From: Morinoia aosen
Lineage: Eukaryota; Arthropoda; Malacostraca; Amphipoda; Talitridae
Assembly (NCBI GenBank): GCA_030386875.1
Contig: CM059560.1
Coordinates: forward strand, 23,616,683-23,680,682
DNA length: 64,000 bases
Direction of reading: 5' to 3'
Shown: positions 1 to 9,705 of the stretch, one piece after another
Layout: every line of letters starts with the position of its first letter
How positions within the stretch are numbered: position 1 is the stretch's first letter
The notes under the pieces: generated by a model
Database searches by the model: none
What the model saw: only the letters and a program-made list of their open reading frames with translations
What the model was told of the DNA's origin: nothing
Made by a program: the position numbers and the translations under genes

Positions 1-375
1 TAGTTGGTGGATTAGGTTATTTAGTTTGTCGTTTGTGACTGTTTGTCTACCGGGTATGTAGATACTGCAGATGGTTATCAGTTGTCCTATGTTTACTTGA
101 ATGGCCACGCTTTGTAGTTCAGTCTGTAGATTCAGTTCACAAAAAGGTATTGAGCTATGGACATATATTCCAACACCTCCATGGGGGGTTCTGTTGTAAT
201 GACCGTGTCGTAGCACATCACTGTAGCCGTTTATTCTAAACTGGCAGTTATCCCATAGCTTTGTTTCTTGAAGTGCTATTATACTGGGTTGGTGGTTGTT
301 TATTGTTTCCATTAGTTCATCTTTCTTTCCCCTGATGCCTTGGCAGTTCCACTGCAGGATTCCTACGTTAGCCAT
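1..375 (-). CDS. LINE ORF2 N-terminus: APE-type endonuclease (partial)
   Basis: The frame opens with ATG at 375 and runs without stop to the window edge (125 codons). It begins MANVGILQWNCQGIRGK, the usual first strand of an apurinic-like endonuclease. The metal-binding glutamate is in the ALQETKLW motif near residue 41, and a GGVGIYVH strand follows near residue 75. In the family this domain nicks the target to prime reverse transcription. It starts 43 nt after the ORF1 stop, so it is probably translated by reinitiation. The reverse transcriptase is outside the window. Confidence 0.9.
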   Translation of the reverse strand, partial: MANVGILQWNCQGIRGKKDELMETINNHQPSIIALQETKLWDNCQFRINGYSDVLRHGHYNRTPHGGVGIYVHSSIPFCELNLQTELQSVAIQVNIGQLITICSIYIPGRQTVTNDKLNNLIHQL

Positions 376-418
376 GGGGTGTGTTTGATTTGATTTTGTT
401 ATTTAATCGTTCAATTAG

Positions 419-2959
419 TTACTTTCTTTTGGGTGATCTATCTCTAATCCTAGAGTCTCGAGAGTAGTATGATTGTTCCTCATCTGAGTAAATTTGTCGT
501 TTATCGTGTCTGTTGCGGCTGTAGGTGGGGGATCGTGATTTTGATCGTGATCTTGGTCGCTTCTTGTTTTGGGTTTTGGGAGGTTTGTGCTGCTTTGGGG
601 GTTTGAATTCGTTGAATATTCGTCTGGCTTCTTGTCTCATAATAGGGTTGCATTCGCTCGTGCCATCTTCCTCATTTTCAGATCCTTCGGCTGTAGTTTC
701 AATATTAATTGTGGATTTGAGCAATTGTGTTGGGTTGGGTTTAATGCGGAGTATTTCTTTTTCGCATGTTTCGTGGTCGCGTTGTGAAGTTTGCGGTGGT
801 TTGGTTTCTGGTGTATCGGTTGTGTTATCAGTTGTACCTGGTTCGTTACAAAGTGGGGGAGCCATATTTTGTTCGGTGATCGTTTGGTTTTTGGTAGCCG
901 CCATAAGGGGTTGGGGGGTTGGTACTTTGGGTATTTGATCCGTTCGATTTCTGGTTATTTGTGCGTAGCTTTGATCGAGTTGTGGGGATCGTTTGTGGTA
1001 TATTATAAGGGCTTGTTCTCTTGATACGTTTTGTTTAGTACGGATAGAAATTAGTTCTTGTTGCTTGCGTTGTTCCGGGCAAGTCCGGTCTCCAGTTTTG
1101 TGATTGTTTCCGCAGTGGTAGCATGTCAAGTTGTTTTCAGTGCAATTTGTTGCTTCATGGCCTTTTGTTGCGCATTTTCCACACACGAACTCTTCACTAG
1201 TACATCTTTTAGCAGTATGGTTGTATTCCAAGCACTTTTTACACATCATAGGGCGGTCGAAGTATTCATATATCCTACTCTTGCAGTCTTGGCCAAGGAT
1301 GTCGATATACTCAGGGGGGGTTGAGCCTCTGAAAGTTAGAAGTATTGCTTTTGCATTTGTGTTACGGCTTTTTATCCAATTTGCTGGTTCAACATTTTTG
1401 ATTATATGGTTTTCCATTAAACCTTGTTTGAATTTCTCGAAGTTGGTGAAGTCGTAGTTATAGATGTAGGCGAGTCCTTTTGAAAGATTTACATAGTTAT
1501 TTTCTGTTACTTGCACAGGGATGTTGTTTATGTCTTTGATTTTCTGTATTTCATCTTTTTGTCGTGTGTGATCTAATTCTACAATAAATGTGTTTTTGCC
1601 GCCCGATCGAATAGATTTGGGTTTTCCTTGGATTTGGTTTGCAATACATTTTTCTAGGAGCCATGGAGTAATTTTCCGCTTTTCGTTTTCCTGCATTGTT
1701 ATATTGAAATGAGTTGTGGGGGTGTTCGTATCTGATATTGGTATCTCGGAGTGTCCTGTGACTATCTGTACAGCACGACGCCTATTAACTCGTTGTTCTT
1801 GTTGGACTTTGCATATTTCTGTTTCCATGATATGTTTCGGGCATTCTCTGTGGCCAGTTTCATGTTGACGCTTGCAATGCATGCAGGAGAGGGCGCTGCC
1901 ACAGTGTTCGCTGTCATGGCCTGTTTCTCCGCAGCGTTTACAATTTGCTTCGTTATGGCAGTGTTTGGCTGTGTGGCCGTAGTTTTGGCATTTGTGGCAG
2001 ATCATTGGTCTATTAATAAATGGGTATACTATCGTATCTGATTTTTCGCCTGGGATATATATAGAGTCTGGTGTTGTGTAGCTATTAAAGGTTAGTAGGA
2101 GTGGGGTGGTTTGGGAGAATCGAGTTTTAATGAAGCTGGCACGGACAGCGTCACTGATATTGTACTGGCTCTTCAGGCCTTCCACAAAATCTTCCATATT
2201 ATCTACATCGTATTCTTGAATATATATTAGTCCTTTGGATTGATTGTAGTATGGGTGTTCGCTGATCTGGCAATTAATGCCGTCGACGTTAGTAAGTCTG
2301 GTGATGCGCTCAGATTGGGGTTTGTTTCGAGTTTCTATGATAAAGCTATCTTTACTTGAATAAGTTATTCTTTTCGCCTTCAAACCAGTTATTTTGACTA
2401 TTTCTTCTTGGAGGCAAAATGGATTTATTTGGTTTCTCTCTTCGATTTTGAATTTGACCGAGAACTTTGTATAATGGTCGTTCTTCGTCATTTCTTGGTT
2501 CAACGATATGGGTGTGTATTTGTTAGCTTTGCTTTGTTTTCTCACATTTTCCTTCTCGCAGCCCATGATTTTACTGTTTTTTCCTATGTTCTGCGCTTTC
2601 GTCATTTCTAGGATTTTTTCGAGTGTATTTTCGATTTTCCTTATTCGATCGTCTACATTTTGTGCTTCCTTTTCAACTTCATGTTTATCGGGGTTGATGC
2701 ATTTGGTTGCATCACCTGCCGCAAGTCTATTCAGCACTTCATTTAATTTAGCCTCCAATTGGTCCACCTTACAGGTTGCACCGTTTGGTTCTGGTGGAGT
2801 TTTTTCGGTTGTTTGGTCAGATGTGTCATTGTTTTCGCTTATCTTCCTGGTGATAGTGTTAGTTTTGGGGTTTGTTGCACCTACGTTGGTAGCAGTGCTT
2901 AGGTTGTTTTTGTAAGAGTTTATTCGTTGTTTTAATTTGTTTTTATTTTTGGCGTACAT
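419..2959 (-). CDS. LINE ORF1: gag-like RNA-binding protein with duplicated RRM/zinc-knuckle module
   Basis: An 846-residue open frame starting at ATG 2959. Residues 60-125 are charged and helix-prone, probably a coiled coil. Residues about 160-400 and 415-655 are two copies of one module: an RNA-binding fold, then three CCHC-type knuckles. Knuckles in copy 1 begin at CHKC, CKRC and CMHC (321-373); in copy 2 at CKKC, CGKC and CYHC (573-627). Each copy ends in a similar basic helix (QRVNRRRAVQIV and QNVSREQALIIY). The last 45 residues are arginine/serine-rich. ORF1 proteins of this group coat element RNA and aid nuclear import. One module is usual; two in one frame is odd. Confidence 0.9.
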   Translation of the reverse strand: MYAKNKNKLKQRINSYKNNLSTATNVGATNPKTNTITRKISENNDTSDQTTEKTPPEPNGATCKVDQLEAKLNEVLNRLAAGDATKCINPDKHEVEKEAQNVDDRIRKIENTLEKILEMTKAQNIGKNSKIMGCEKENVRKQSKANKYTPISLNQEMTKNDHYTKFSVKFKIEERNQINPFCLQEEIVKITGLKAKRITYSSKDSFIIETRNKPQSERITRLTNVDGINCQISEHPYYNQSKGLIYIQEYDVDNMEDFVEGLKSQYNISDAVRASFIKTRFSQTTPLLLTFNSYTTPDSIYIPGEKSDTIVYPFINRPMICHKCQNYGHTAKHCHNEANCKRCGETGHDSEHCGSALSCMHCKRQHETGHRECPKHIMETEICKVQQEQRVNRRRAVQIVTGHSEIPISDTNTPTTHFNITMQENEKRKITPWLLEKCIANQIQGKPKSIRSGGKNTFIVELDHTRQKDEIQKIKDINNIPVQVTENNYVNLSKGLAYIYNYDFTNFEKFKQGLMENHIIKNVEPANWIKSRNTNAKAILLTFRGSTPPEYIDILGQDCKSRIYEYFDRPMMCKKCLEYNHTAKRCTSEEFVCGKCATKGHEATNCTENNLTCYHCGNNHKTGDRTCPEQRKQQELISIRTKQNVSREQALIIYHKRSPQLDQSYAQITRNRTDQIPKVPTPQPLMAATKNQTITEQNMAPPLCNEPGTTDNTTDTPETKPPQTSQRDHETCEKEILRIKPNPTQLLKSTINIETTAEGSENEEDGTSECNPIMRQEARRIFNEFKPPKQHKPPKTQNKKRPRSRSKSRSPTYSRNRHDKRQIYSDEEQSYYSRDSRIRDRSPKRK

Positions 2960-3098
2960 ACTCCCGGCTTCAGAGGGGGTTTCCCCGCCTCGAAGTCGGG
3001 GTTTGAGGTATTCGCTGATTGTTGCCAGAAGTGCTTAAAGTTTTACTTTGGGATCCAAAGTAGTAATCCAAAATGGACTATTGGTCTGCGTAACTTAA

Positions 3099-3922
3099 CC
3101 CGCGCACGGTCGCGCATCCCTCAGAAAAGTAGTCAATTTACCCGCGTTACTCTGCCGTTCCCTGTTCACTTACCGTAATAGGCAGAGATGTAAAAATATG
3201 AAGTAATGAGTAAAAAATGTTGCTTTACACTTTGATGTTGTCAGATTTTTGATAACTTGAACCGTTTCTTAGTAATATGGAGTCAAACTCCGTAGATTTT
3301 TGCACAACATTGCTTCAAAGAGATCAATGGCCATTTTTGTGTTTTGGGAACAATGTAATGTTTTTCACTGCTATTTTATGCAGAAAATCCTTCCAAACCT
3401 GCTGATGTTTTTATTTTTCCTCTACAACAATTAGAAAAAAAGTTATGACCATTTATGTCTACTAGGTGTTATCCATTCTTCGTTTTAGTTCCTACATAAA
3501 TGCATGTTTGCATGTCTGGTTATATTACTGTAAGTATAGTGTTTCGAAACTTGTAATTTTCACACAATATGAATAAAATACTGCTCTACACGCTACTGAC
3601 TTCAGATTTGTCTTATTTGCCATTTTTACGAAATAAGGCGAAATAAGGCCCTGAGTAGTTTCGCTGGTAACTGAGGCTGCCACTGACTGTTCGCACGCAC
3701 ACCATCTCACGGTCGCCTCATTTACCACACTGACTGTGCTTACCCCTCCCAACTTCGAAGTGGTTGGAGCTCTGCCTTAACCCCCACAATGTGGGGGTTT
3801 CTGGCTCCAGCTGTGTAGCACTCGCTGAGACGATCATTTTGGTGTATAACAACTTGGGGTTATGCCTTACGTCTGGCAACCTAGGAGCCTGGTAAATGAG
3901 GCGACCAGTTACAGTGCGCGGG
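3099..3922. mobile_element. Non-autonomous piggyBac-type element (824 bp)
   Basis: The tetranucleotide TTAA lies at 3095-3098 and again at 3923-3926. Immediately inside are inverted CCCGCGCAC (3099-3107) and GTGCGCGGG (3914-3922). TTAA duplication plus a terminus starting CCC is the signature of the piggyBac superfamily. No transposase frame is visible inside; a 75-codon frame on the minus strand has no recognisable similarity. A small hairpin around CCCCCACA/TGTGGGGG lies near 3781-3800. Confidence 0.75.
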
Positions 3923-3926
3923 TTAA

Positions 3927-5327
3927 GTCTATTCTTATAGGTTATTTAAGGGCCCTGGAGTATAGGGCAAATTAAAGAGAAAATAACTACGCAAATGAGA
4001 CCCAAGCTCCGAAGAGCTCGGGCCGCCGCCCGACTTTGTTCTACCCAACAACGGGGATTTGGAAAAAAACCTAAAATCTTAATCCCTCGAAAGAAAACTT
4101 AAAAGATAGAGGAAAGAGCAGTTGGGTATTTCAACGGTACCACCACGAGAAGGTGCCGGGTCAGCTGGATACCTGCTCGTGAGTAGGTATTCCTGTATCA
4201 ATCCTTGTCTACGACTTCTTTCCCTTCACCAAGCTCAATAATTCAATAATTTGGTACCAGTAAAACGTGGTAAAGGGAACAGTGAAAATTCCAATGACCG
4301 ATAGGTGTCTCTCTTATATCATCCGTTAGCTATACGAGATTCTCACTCGTTATCACGAATTTATTATCCGATGCTCTCAAAAATGAACGTGTAATCTAAG
4401 TGGTGCAAAGGCCGTTACGATAAAAACGAAGCTTGAAACAAAAATGAAGTTAAACGTGCTTGGACGATTGATCATAAAATGTTATGAATTCGTAATTTTT
4501 ACCATTACGAGTAAAGTAGCTTGTACAAATGATGTACAGCTTCTACAAATTTTATTTTCTACCATGGGACGATACAGTTATCACAGTACCATCTGAATTT
4601 GTGGGACCACTTTGAATTTCTTGAATACGTGTAGTTGGTGTTAGGTAAAATTTATCAATTATTCTTAATGCCGCTCCTAGTACAAAGCTTAAATTTTAGA
4701 TATCAAAGTATAAAAAATTATACTAGCAATACAATTCTAATAAATGAAACAAACGGGACAAAGTTAGGGGACAAAGGAAGAAAAATCAAAATTGAGATTC
4801 AAATTACTAAGAATCTAATACACTGGACTGTTTGGCTAAAGAATCAGCAGTTTGTTTCAATATGATAGCACAGCATCATCTACCGCGATGCCAACGCGTT
4901 CCAAAATGGTGTTATAAATGAATTGAATAGAATTTCAGAGGTTAGGAAGATTGTATAGGGCAGAACCATATGACTTGAAAGGCGTTTACGAGCGCAACCA
5001 GTATTTCTCGTGGAGTGACTGACAAAAATGACATCAATGTGTTTATGATAAAAATAAGCGTTTATTCGTAGATATTGAATGGTTTTGTGGTAAATTTTCA
5101 ATACATAACTATAATGAAACATTAAAGCAATTATTTGGCTTTTTGACGCATTATTTTGGCCGGCTTGTTTTCGTTTTTTTTAATAAATTTGCCAATATGT
5201 TTTTCGTCCTGTTCCGATATCTAAAATTCAGGCAGTATAGTATGAGGGGTATTAAGAATCATTTATAAAAGCTTCACCAGAATTTTGGCCGATAGTGGAT
5301 ATTTTACGATATAAGCGAAAAACCTGC
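3927..5327. other. No gene recognised
   Basis: AT-rich sequence with only short open frames and no recognisable protein. An imperfect hairpin sits at about 4167-4193 (GGATACCTGCTC opposite GAGTAGGTATTCC). I see no RNA gene or transposon termini. Confidence 0.5.
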
Positions 5328-5331
5328 TTAA

Positions 5332-5553
5332 CCCTTTAACGTCCGAATTTTTGTACTCATATTACCGTTAACACAACCACCGTCACTAAACTGGCGCTGG
5401 CATCTGGCAGTCACCGATATCAGGATGGGATAAGAACTGCCACTCGGCAGAGAACTTCAAAGAACACATTAGGGAACTAATTGAATAAGAAATAAAATAT
5501 ATTGAAGGGGAATTTTGAAAGAGGACACTGGTGTCCTCTGGGGCGTTAAAGGG
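5332..5553. mobile_element. Short piggyBac-type MITE (222 bp)
   Basis: TTAA at 5328-5331 and 5554-5557 flank perfect 10-bp inverted termini, CCCTTTAACG at 5332-5341 and CGTTAAAGGG at 5544-5553. Next to the right terminus is a perfect 8-bp-arm hairpin (GAGGACAC/GTGTCCTC, 5521-5538). There is no coding capacity, so it could only move with a transposase supplied elsewhere. Confidence 0.85.
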
Positions 5554-5626
5554 TTAAGTACTGCATAACAAAAAACGTTTTACCAACGCAGAGCAATCGG
5601 GTTTAACATATTAGCCCTTTCCCCTC

Positions 5627-5639
5627 TCAGCCACCAAGA
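5627..5639. repeat. Target-site duplication, 3' side of LINE-B
   Basis: The 13-mer TCAGCCACCAAGA directly abuts the (TAC)n tail and recurs exactly at the 5' end of LINE-B. Confidence 0.85.
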
Positions 5640-5995
5640 GTAGTAGTAGTAGTAGTAATAACATCAATTTGCTAGCGCTTCAGTGCCTGCACTATGTCGC
5701 GCCGAAGGTCTCGCAATTCAGGTTGTCTCCACTTCTCAAATTTCGAGGTCTTACTGCCACAAACATCGCACCGCAAGTCACAGCAACTATTAAACAAACA
5801 AAGACGCGACAGCCACGAGCATGATCTGAACAACACTTGATTTCATTGGTGACAGTAGTAGTAGTAGCAGCGGCAGTAATAAAGGAGCTGCTAGTTCAAT
5901 ACCATACTCCTCATGCTTAGGGTTCAATCAGTTCATATAATCATCTCAAGGTACATGCACAGTTTGCACATTGAGCAACAGCCTAACCCCCTAAT

Positions 5996-6081
5996 GGGGG
6001 TCTCAGCTGCCCACCCAATTATGGCCGGGCGCCTTACCCGCGCTGAAACCCCCAGGGGCATTGCGCAGCGCGCCCGGCCAT
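5996..6081 (-). promoter_or_regulatory. Predicted H-type RNA pseudoknot in the LINE-B 3' UTR
   Basis: Reading the minus strand: stem 1 5' arm at 6081-6070 (ATGGCCGGGCGC), stem 2 5' arm at 6053-6042 (GGGGGTTTCAGC), stem 1 3' arm at 6032-6021, stem 2 3' arm at 6007-5996 (GCTGAGACCCCC). Stem 1 is 12 perfect pairs; stem 2 is 12 pairs with one G-U. The arms interleave (1-2-1'-2'), so both stems together make a pseudoknot. It begins about 49 nt after the ORF2 stop. LINE-A has the same structure with compensatory changes. The likely role is recognition of the 3' end by the element's reverse transcriptase. A competing CCCCC-ATTA-GGGGG hairpin overlaps the last arm. Confidence 0.7.
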
Positions 6082-6129
6082 TTTACAGTTCAGTGTTTAC
6101 ATCGCATTACCATGCGTAGAATCTTCAGG

Positions 6130-9100
6130 CTAGATTTTTGAAGACAGATTACACGCTCCAATAAACGACTGCAGCGCTGTCACATTATAAGTTGACCGCT
6201 CAGCCTCCCTAAGTATTCCAGTCAAAACATCCTGTGCACACCCGCGAAGGTGCGGAAAATGCAGATTCCTGGCAACAGCATTCAGGGGACACTCCGCGAG
6301 GAAGTGCTTTACAGTCAAAGGCACACGACACCGTTCGCACTGCGGCTGTGGTAGCCGCTCCATCATGTGCCCGTGTGTTAGCCGCGTATGGCCAATACGG
6401 AGGCGACAAAGCATCACCTCTAACCGGCGACCACGACAACTGGACGATATCCACTCACGTATAGTGGGTTTAATGCTTCTTAATTTATTGTTATCGTTAG
6501 CAGCGTTGTCCCATTCATGCTGCCATCGTTCTCTCACTGCCGCTTTGATCCGAGGGTAATAATCTCGGAAAGGAACCATCAGATTTAGAGTCTCCTCGTT
6601 TGCCTCTGCGGCCCGTTTAGCCTCCTGGTCAGCTCTTTCATTGCCAGACACTCCTACGTGGCCGGGCACCCAGCACAACGTCACAGATTTACGCTCACGT
6701 GTTAAATTTATTAAGTTCATGACGATCTCACCAACGAGCGGATGGGTGCTATCATGCTCTCGAGTGGCCTCCACCACACTTTTTGAATCCACAAAAATAG
6801 CAAAAGTATCATACACACAATGTTTAATTAGTCGGAGGGCCTCCAGCACACCGTAAAGTTCCGCAGTGAAAATGGACGACTCTGGGAGCAATCTCTTGGC
6901 GCTCACCAGCTCCCCCGACACAGCGGCACACCCTACAGCGTCTCCCACCTTTGAGCCGTCGGTATAGAACTTCATCGCACGGGCATGTTTTTCGGCAATA
7001 TGGTCCAAAAAGATCCCCTTTAGTATGTGTGTAGGCATAGAATCCTTCTTAGGCATTTGACATCCCGGACAAAAACTCCCGATTGGGACACGCCACGTGG
7101 GAAAACTTTCCAAGAACACTGGTTGTATTCTCATTGGCCTCAGCTGCATTGCAGCCACGACTGCCGAATAATCTTCTGATGAGGGCAGAAAGTAAGGGAA
7201 AGGCAGATGTCGGCCTAGTGGCGCATGCACGCTGGTCCATGCAGGAGACAAGGGGACTTGTTCCAACCGCGCCAAGTACTGAAGGGTCAGCTGCACACGT
7301 CGGTGCCGTAAAGGAGGTTCACCGCTCTCCACACACAAGCTGCTGGAAGGGGACGACCTAAACGCGCCAGTGCAGATTCTGATAGCAGCATGATGCACAG
7401 GGTCCAGCTTCGAAAGTGAAGTCGCCTTAGCATATTGATACACTATGCAGCCGTAGTCTATTTTGCTTCTAATAAGAGTACGATATAGTCTCAGTAGGGT
7501 CATCCTGTCAGCCCCCCACGTCAGGCCGGCCAGGCTTTTTAGCAAGTTCAGCCTTCTGACGCAGTCAGCCTTGAGGGTGACTAGGTAGGGCTTCCAAGAG
7601 AGCCTGTCATCAAGCGTCACCCCCAGAAACTTGGCGCTGTGTGAGAAACTCACTTGTCTTCCCTGCAGTGTGAGCTGTGGGGGATCACTACGGCCACGGC
7701 CCTGAAAGTAAAGTCCAACGGTTTTTTCGGGTGAAAAGTTGAAGCCATGTTCCTCAGCCCACTTATTAGCGTTATTGATGGCTAATTGCATTCTTCGCGT
7801 CAGAGCCGGAAGATGTGTTGATGAAGAGTATACCATAAAGTCGTCCACATATAAGGAGGCAACCGTTCCGGGAGGCAAGGTGGAGGTGATACCATTTAAG
7901 GCGACACTAAACAGTGTGCAGCTCATAACACTGCCCTGCGGTAAACCTTCGCACTGCAACTGCGAGGAAGAGAGGGTGCCACCGACCTTAACGCGGAAAG
8001 TTCTTTCACCAAGAAATTCTCGAATATACAGGGCCATGTTACCACGGAGTCCATACTCATGTAGTGTCTTAAGTATTCCATATCTCCACACGGTGTCATA
8101 AGCTTTATGCATATCAAAGAAAAGACACAGGGTTCGGCGACGCTCGGCAAGGTTGGCCACCAGGTGGTTCTGTAAGCGGAGCAGAGCGTCTGTGGTCCCT
8201 CGAAGCTGCCGACTGCCAAATTGGACAGGGTTCAGTAGCTCCTCCGCCTCTAACCATCTGGTGAGTCGCGCATTGACCATTTTCTCCATCAATTTTCCAA
8301 GGCAACTAGTTAGGGCAATGGGTCGGTAGTTGTCAGGGTTGGATGGAGGTTTGTTGGGTTTTTCAAAAGCCATGATTAATGATGTGCGCCATTGTTGAGG
8401 ATATGTATGCGTGATCCAGATTTTATTGAAAATATATAGCAAGAATTTAATGGCTGTAGTATGCATTTTCTTCAACATCCGGTAATGGATACCATCTGGT
8501 CCGGGAGCGGTATTTTTACATTTCTTCAGGGCGTTGTAAAATTCAACCATTGTAAGGGGGTCATTATAAGAGTAGGTGGAGTTTGTTGAGAAGTCCAACT
8601 GCTGCTGCTCCTGTTGCTGTTTCAGCACTGTGAAGGCAGGAGAGTAGAGTCGTCCGCTACTGACACTATAAAAGCTTCGGGCCAGTGCTTCTGCCACGCA
8701 CTCCGGGTCTGAGGTGAGAACGCCATTAACTTCTAGGCACGGCCGTCGATAACTGCATTTTCCCCTCATTTTATTTACTCGCTGCCATACCTTGGCCATA
8801 GGAGTATCGCTGTTGAGAGTGGAGACGTATTTCTGCCACGATACCTTACGGGCGACGTCTTTTATGATCTGAGCTCGCGCTCTAGCCCGATTGTATGCGA
8901 TCTTGTCGGCTAGTTCTTTTGTTCTTTGGTATCGTCGCAATGCGCGTTTCCTCTCGAAATTAGCGGCCTGGCAGTCATTGTTCCACCACGGGACGCGGTG
9001 CACTGGGCAACCGCCTTTAGACTTTGGAATAGCACTGTTGGCGGCTTCGTGCATTGCACTCACAAAGCTGTCAACCAATTCATCTACGCCATGAGCTTCA

Positions 9101-9196
9101 TTTGGGTCCTCCATTGTCGTCAGCGCTCCAAAGTTTCTCCAGTTGGCCTTTTTGAAGTTAAACCTTGGTTCTATCAGCATCTGCTGGTTTTGGACC
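6130..9196 (-). CDS. LINE-B ORF2, C-terminal part: reverse transcriptase, RNase H, CCHC knuckle
   Basis: About 1022 codons downstream of the LINE-A insertion. From the N-terminus: a linker with a WW-NDC motif, reverse transcriptase with APGPDGIHYRMLK, NYRPIALTS, FFDMHKAYDTV and the catalytic YVDDF, then RNase H with FYTDGSK, TAELYGVLEAL, FVDSKS and WVPGHVGVSGNERAD. A knuckle-like CERC-X6-H-X4-C (CERCRVPLTVKHFLAEC) is near the end. The frame is fully open. It is in phase with the N-terminal part at 11186-10540: removing the insert and one copy of the 7-bp duplication leaves 3714 nt, exactly 1238 codons. The apparent ATG at 9222 is inside the LINE-A tail and is not the native start. Confidence 0.93.
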
Positions 9197-9562
9197 GAGT
9201 GCAGTAGTAGTAGTAGTACCATGAATTTGCTAGCGCTTCAGTAGGTCCTACTATATCGCGCCGAAGGTCTCGCGTCACAATTATCGACCTATCGGTCACA
9301 TCACCGTTGTGGTACAAAAATAACCATTAATCGCCATCACGGAGCTCCATGTAACATATTTAAGAATACGCAAACAGGTTAGACGTTGCAGCCACAAACA
9401 CAACAAAAAGTCAGTCATGACAAGCTCAAATTAAATTCAGTTGCTACAAACACAACCGCTCCACCAATTCAGTAATTAAATCAAAGTATTAGGTCCCCGG
9501 AATTATTCCGAAAAAAACAGAAAATCAGGTTACATATGCATTCATTGGGCAGCCGAGCCCCA

Positions 9563-9651
9563 GGGGGTTTCAGCTGCCCACCCATTTTACGGCCGAGCGC
9601 CGTACCCACGCTGAAACCCCCGTTGGGCATCACGTGGGAGCGCTCGGCCGT
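9563..9651 (-). promoter_or_regulatory. Predicted H-type RNA pseudoknot in the LINE-A 3' UTR
   Basis: Stem 1 arms at 9651-9640 (ACGGCCGAGCGC) and 9600-9589; stem 2 arms at 9621-9610 (GGGGGTTTCAGC) and 9574-9563. Both stems are 12 perfect pairs in interleaved order. Compared with LINE-B, stem 1 differs at two positions and both differences are compensated on the other strand (C-G to T-A, A-T to G-C). Loop lengths are 18, 9 and 14 nt here against 16, 9 and 13 in LINE-B. Confidence 0.72.
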
Positions 9652-9705
9652 ATTACAGTTTATCATTAAGATAGCAAGGCTTGAAATTTATTTTTCATCA
9701 CAAAA

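Larger units (their letters stand above)
1..3010 (-). mobile_element. Jockey-like non-LTR retrotransposon, 5' portion (cut by window edge)
   Basis: On the minus strand the order is a short GC-rich 5' leader, ORF1 with zinc knuckles, a 43-nt spacer, and the start of an ORF2 opening with an endonuclease. This is the standard layout of a LINE. Reverse transcriptase and the 3' end lie beyond position 1, so the clade rests on ORF1 style and endonuclease only. The 5' boundary near 3010 is approximate; I see no target duplication because the 3' end is missing. Confidence 0.85.

Noticed and set aside
525..938. Plus-strand open frames across 525-2915, up to 137 codons, with hydrophobic translations
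   Set aside because: They are antisense to the well-supported ORF1 (419-2959, minus) and have no domain of their own.
6130..9222. A single 1030-codon protein starting at ATG 9222
   Set aside because: The first residues come from the (TAC)n tail of LINE-A. The native frame continues from the endonuclease part at 11186-10540.
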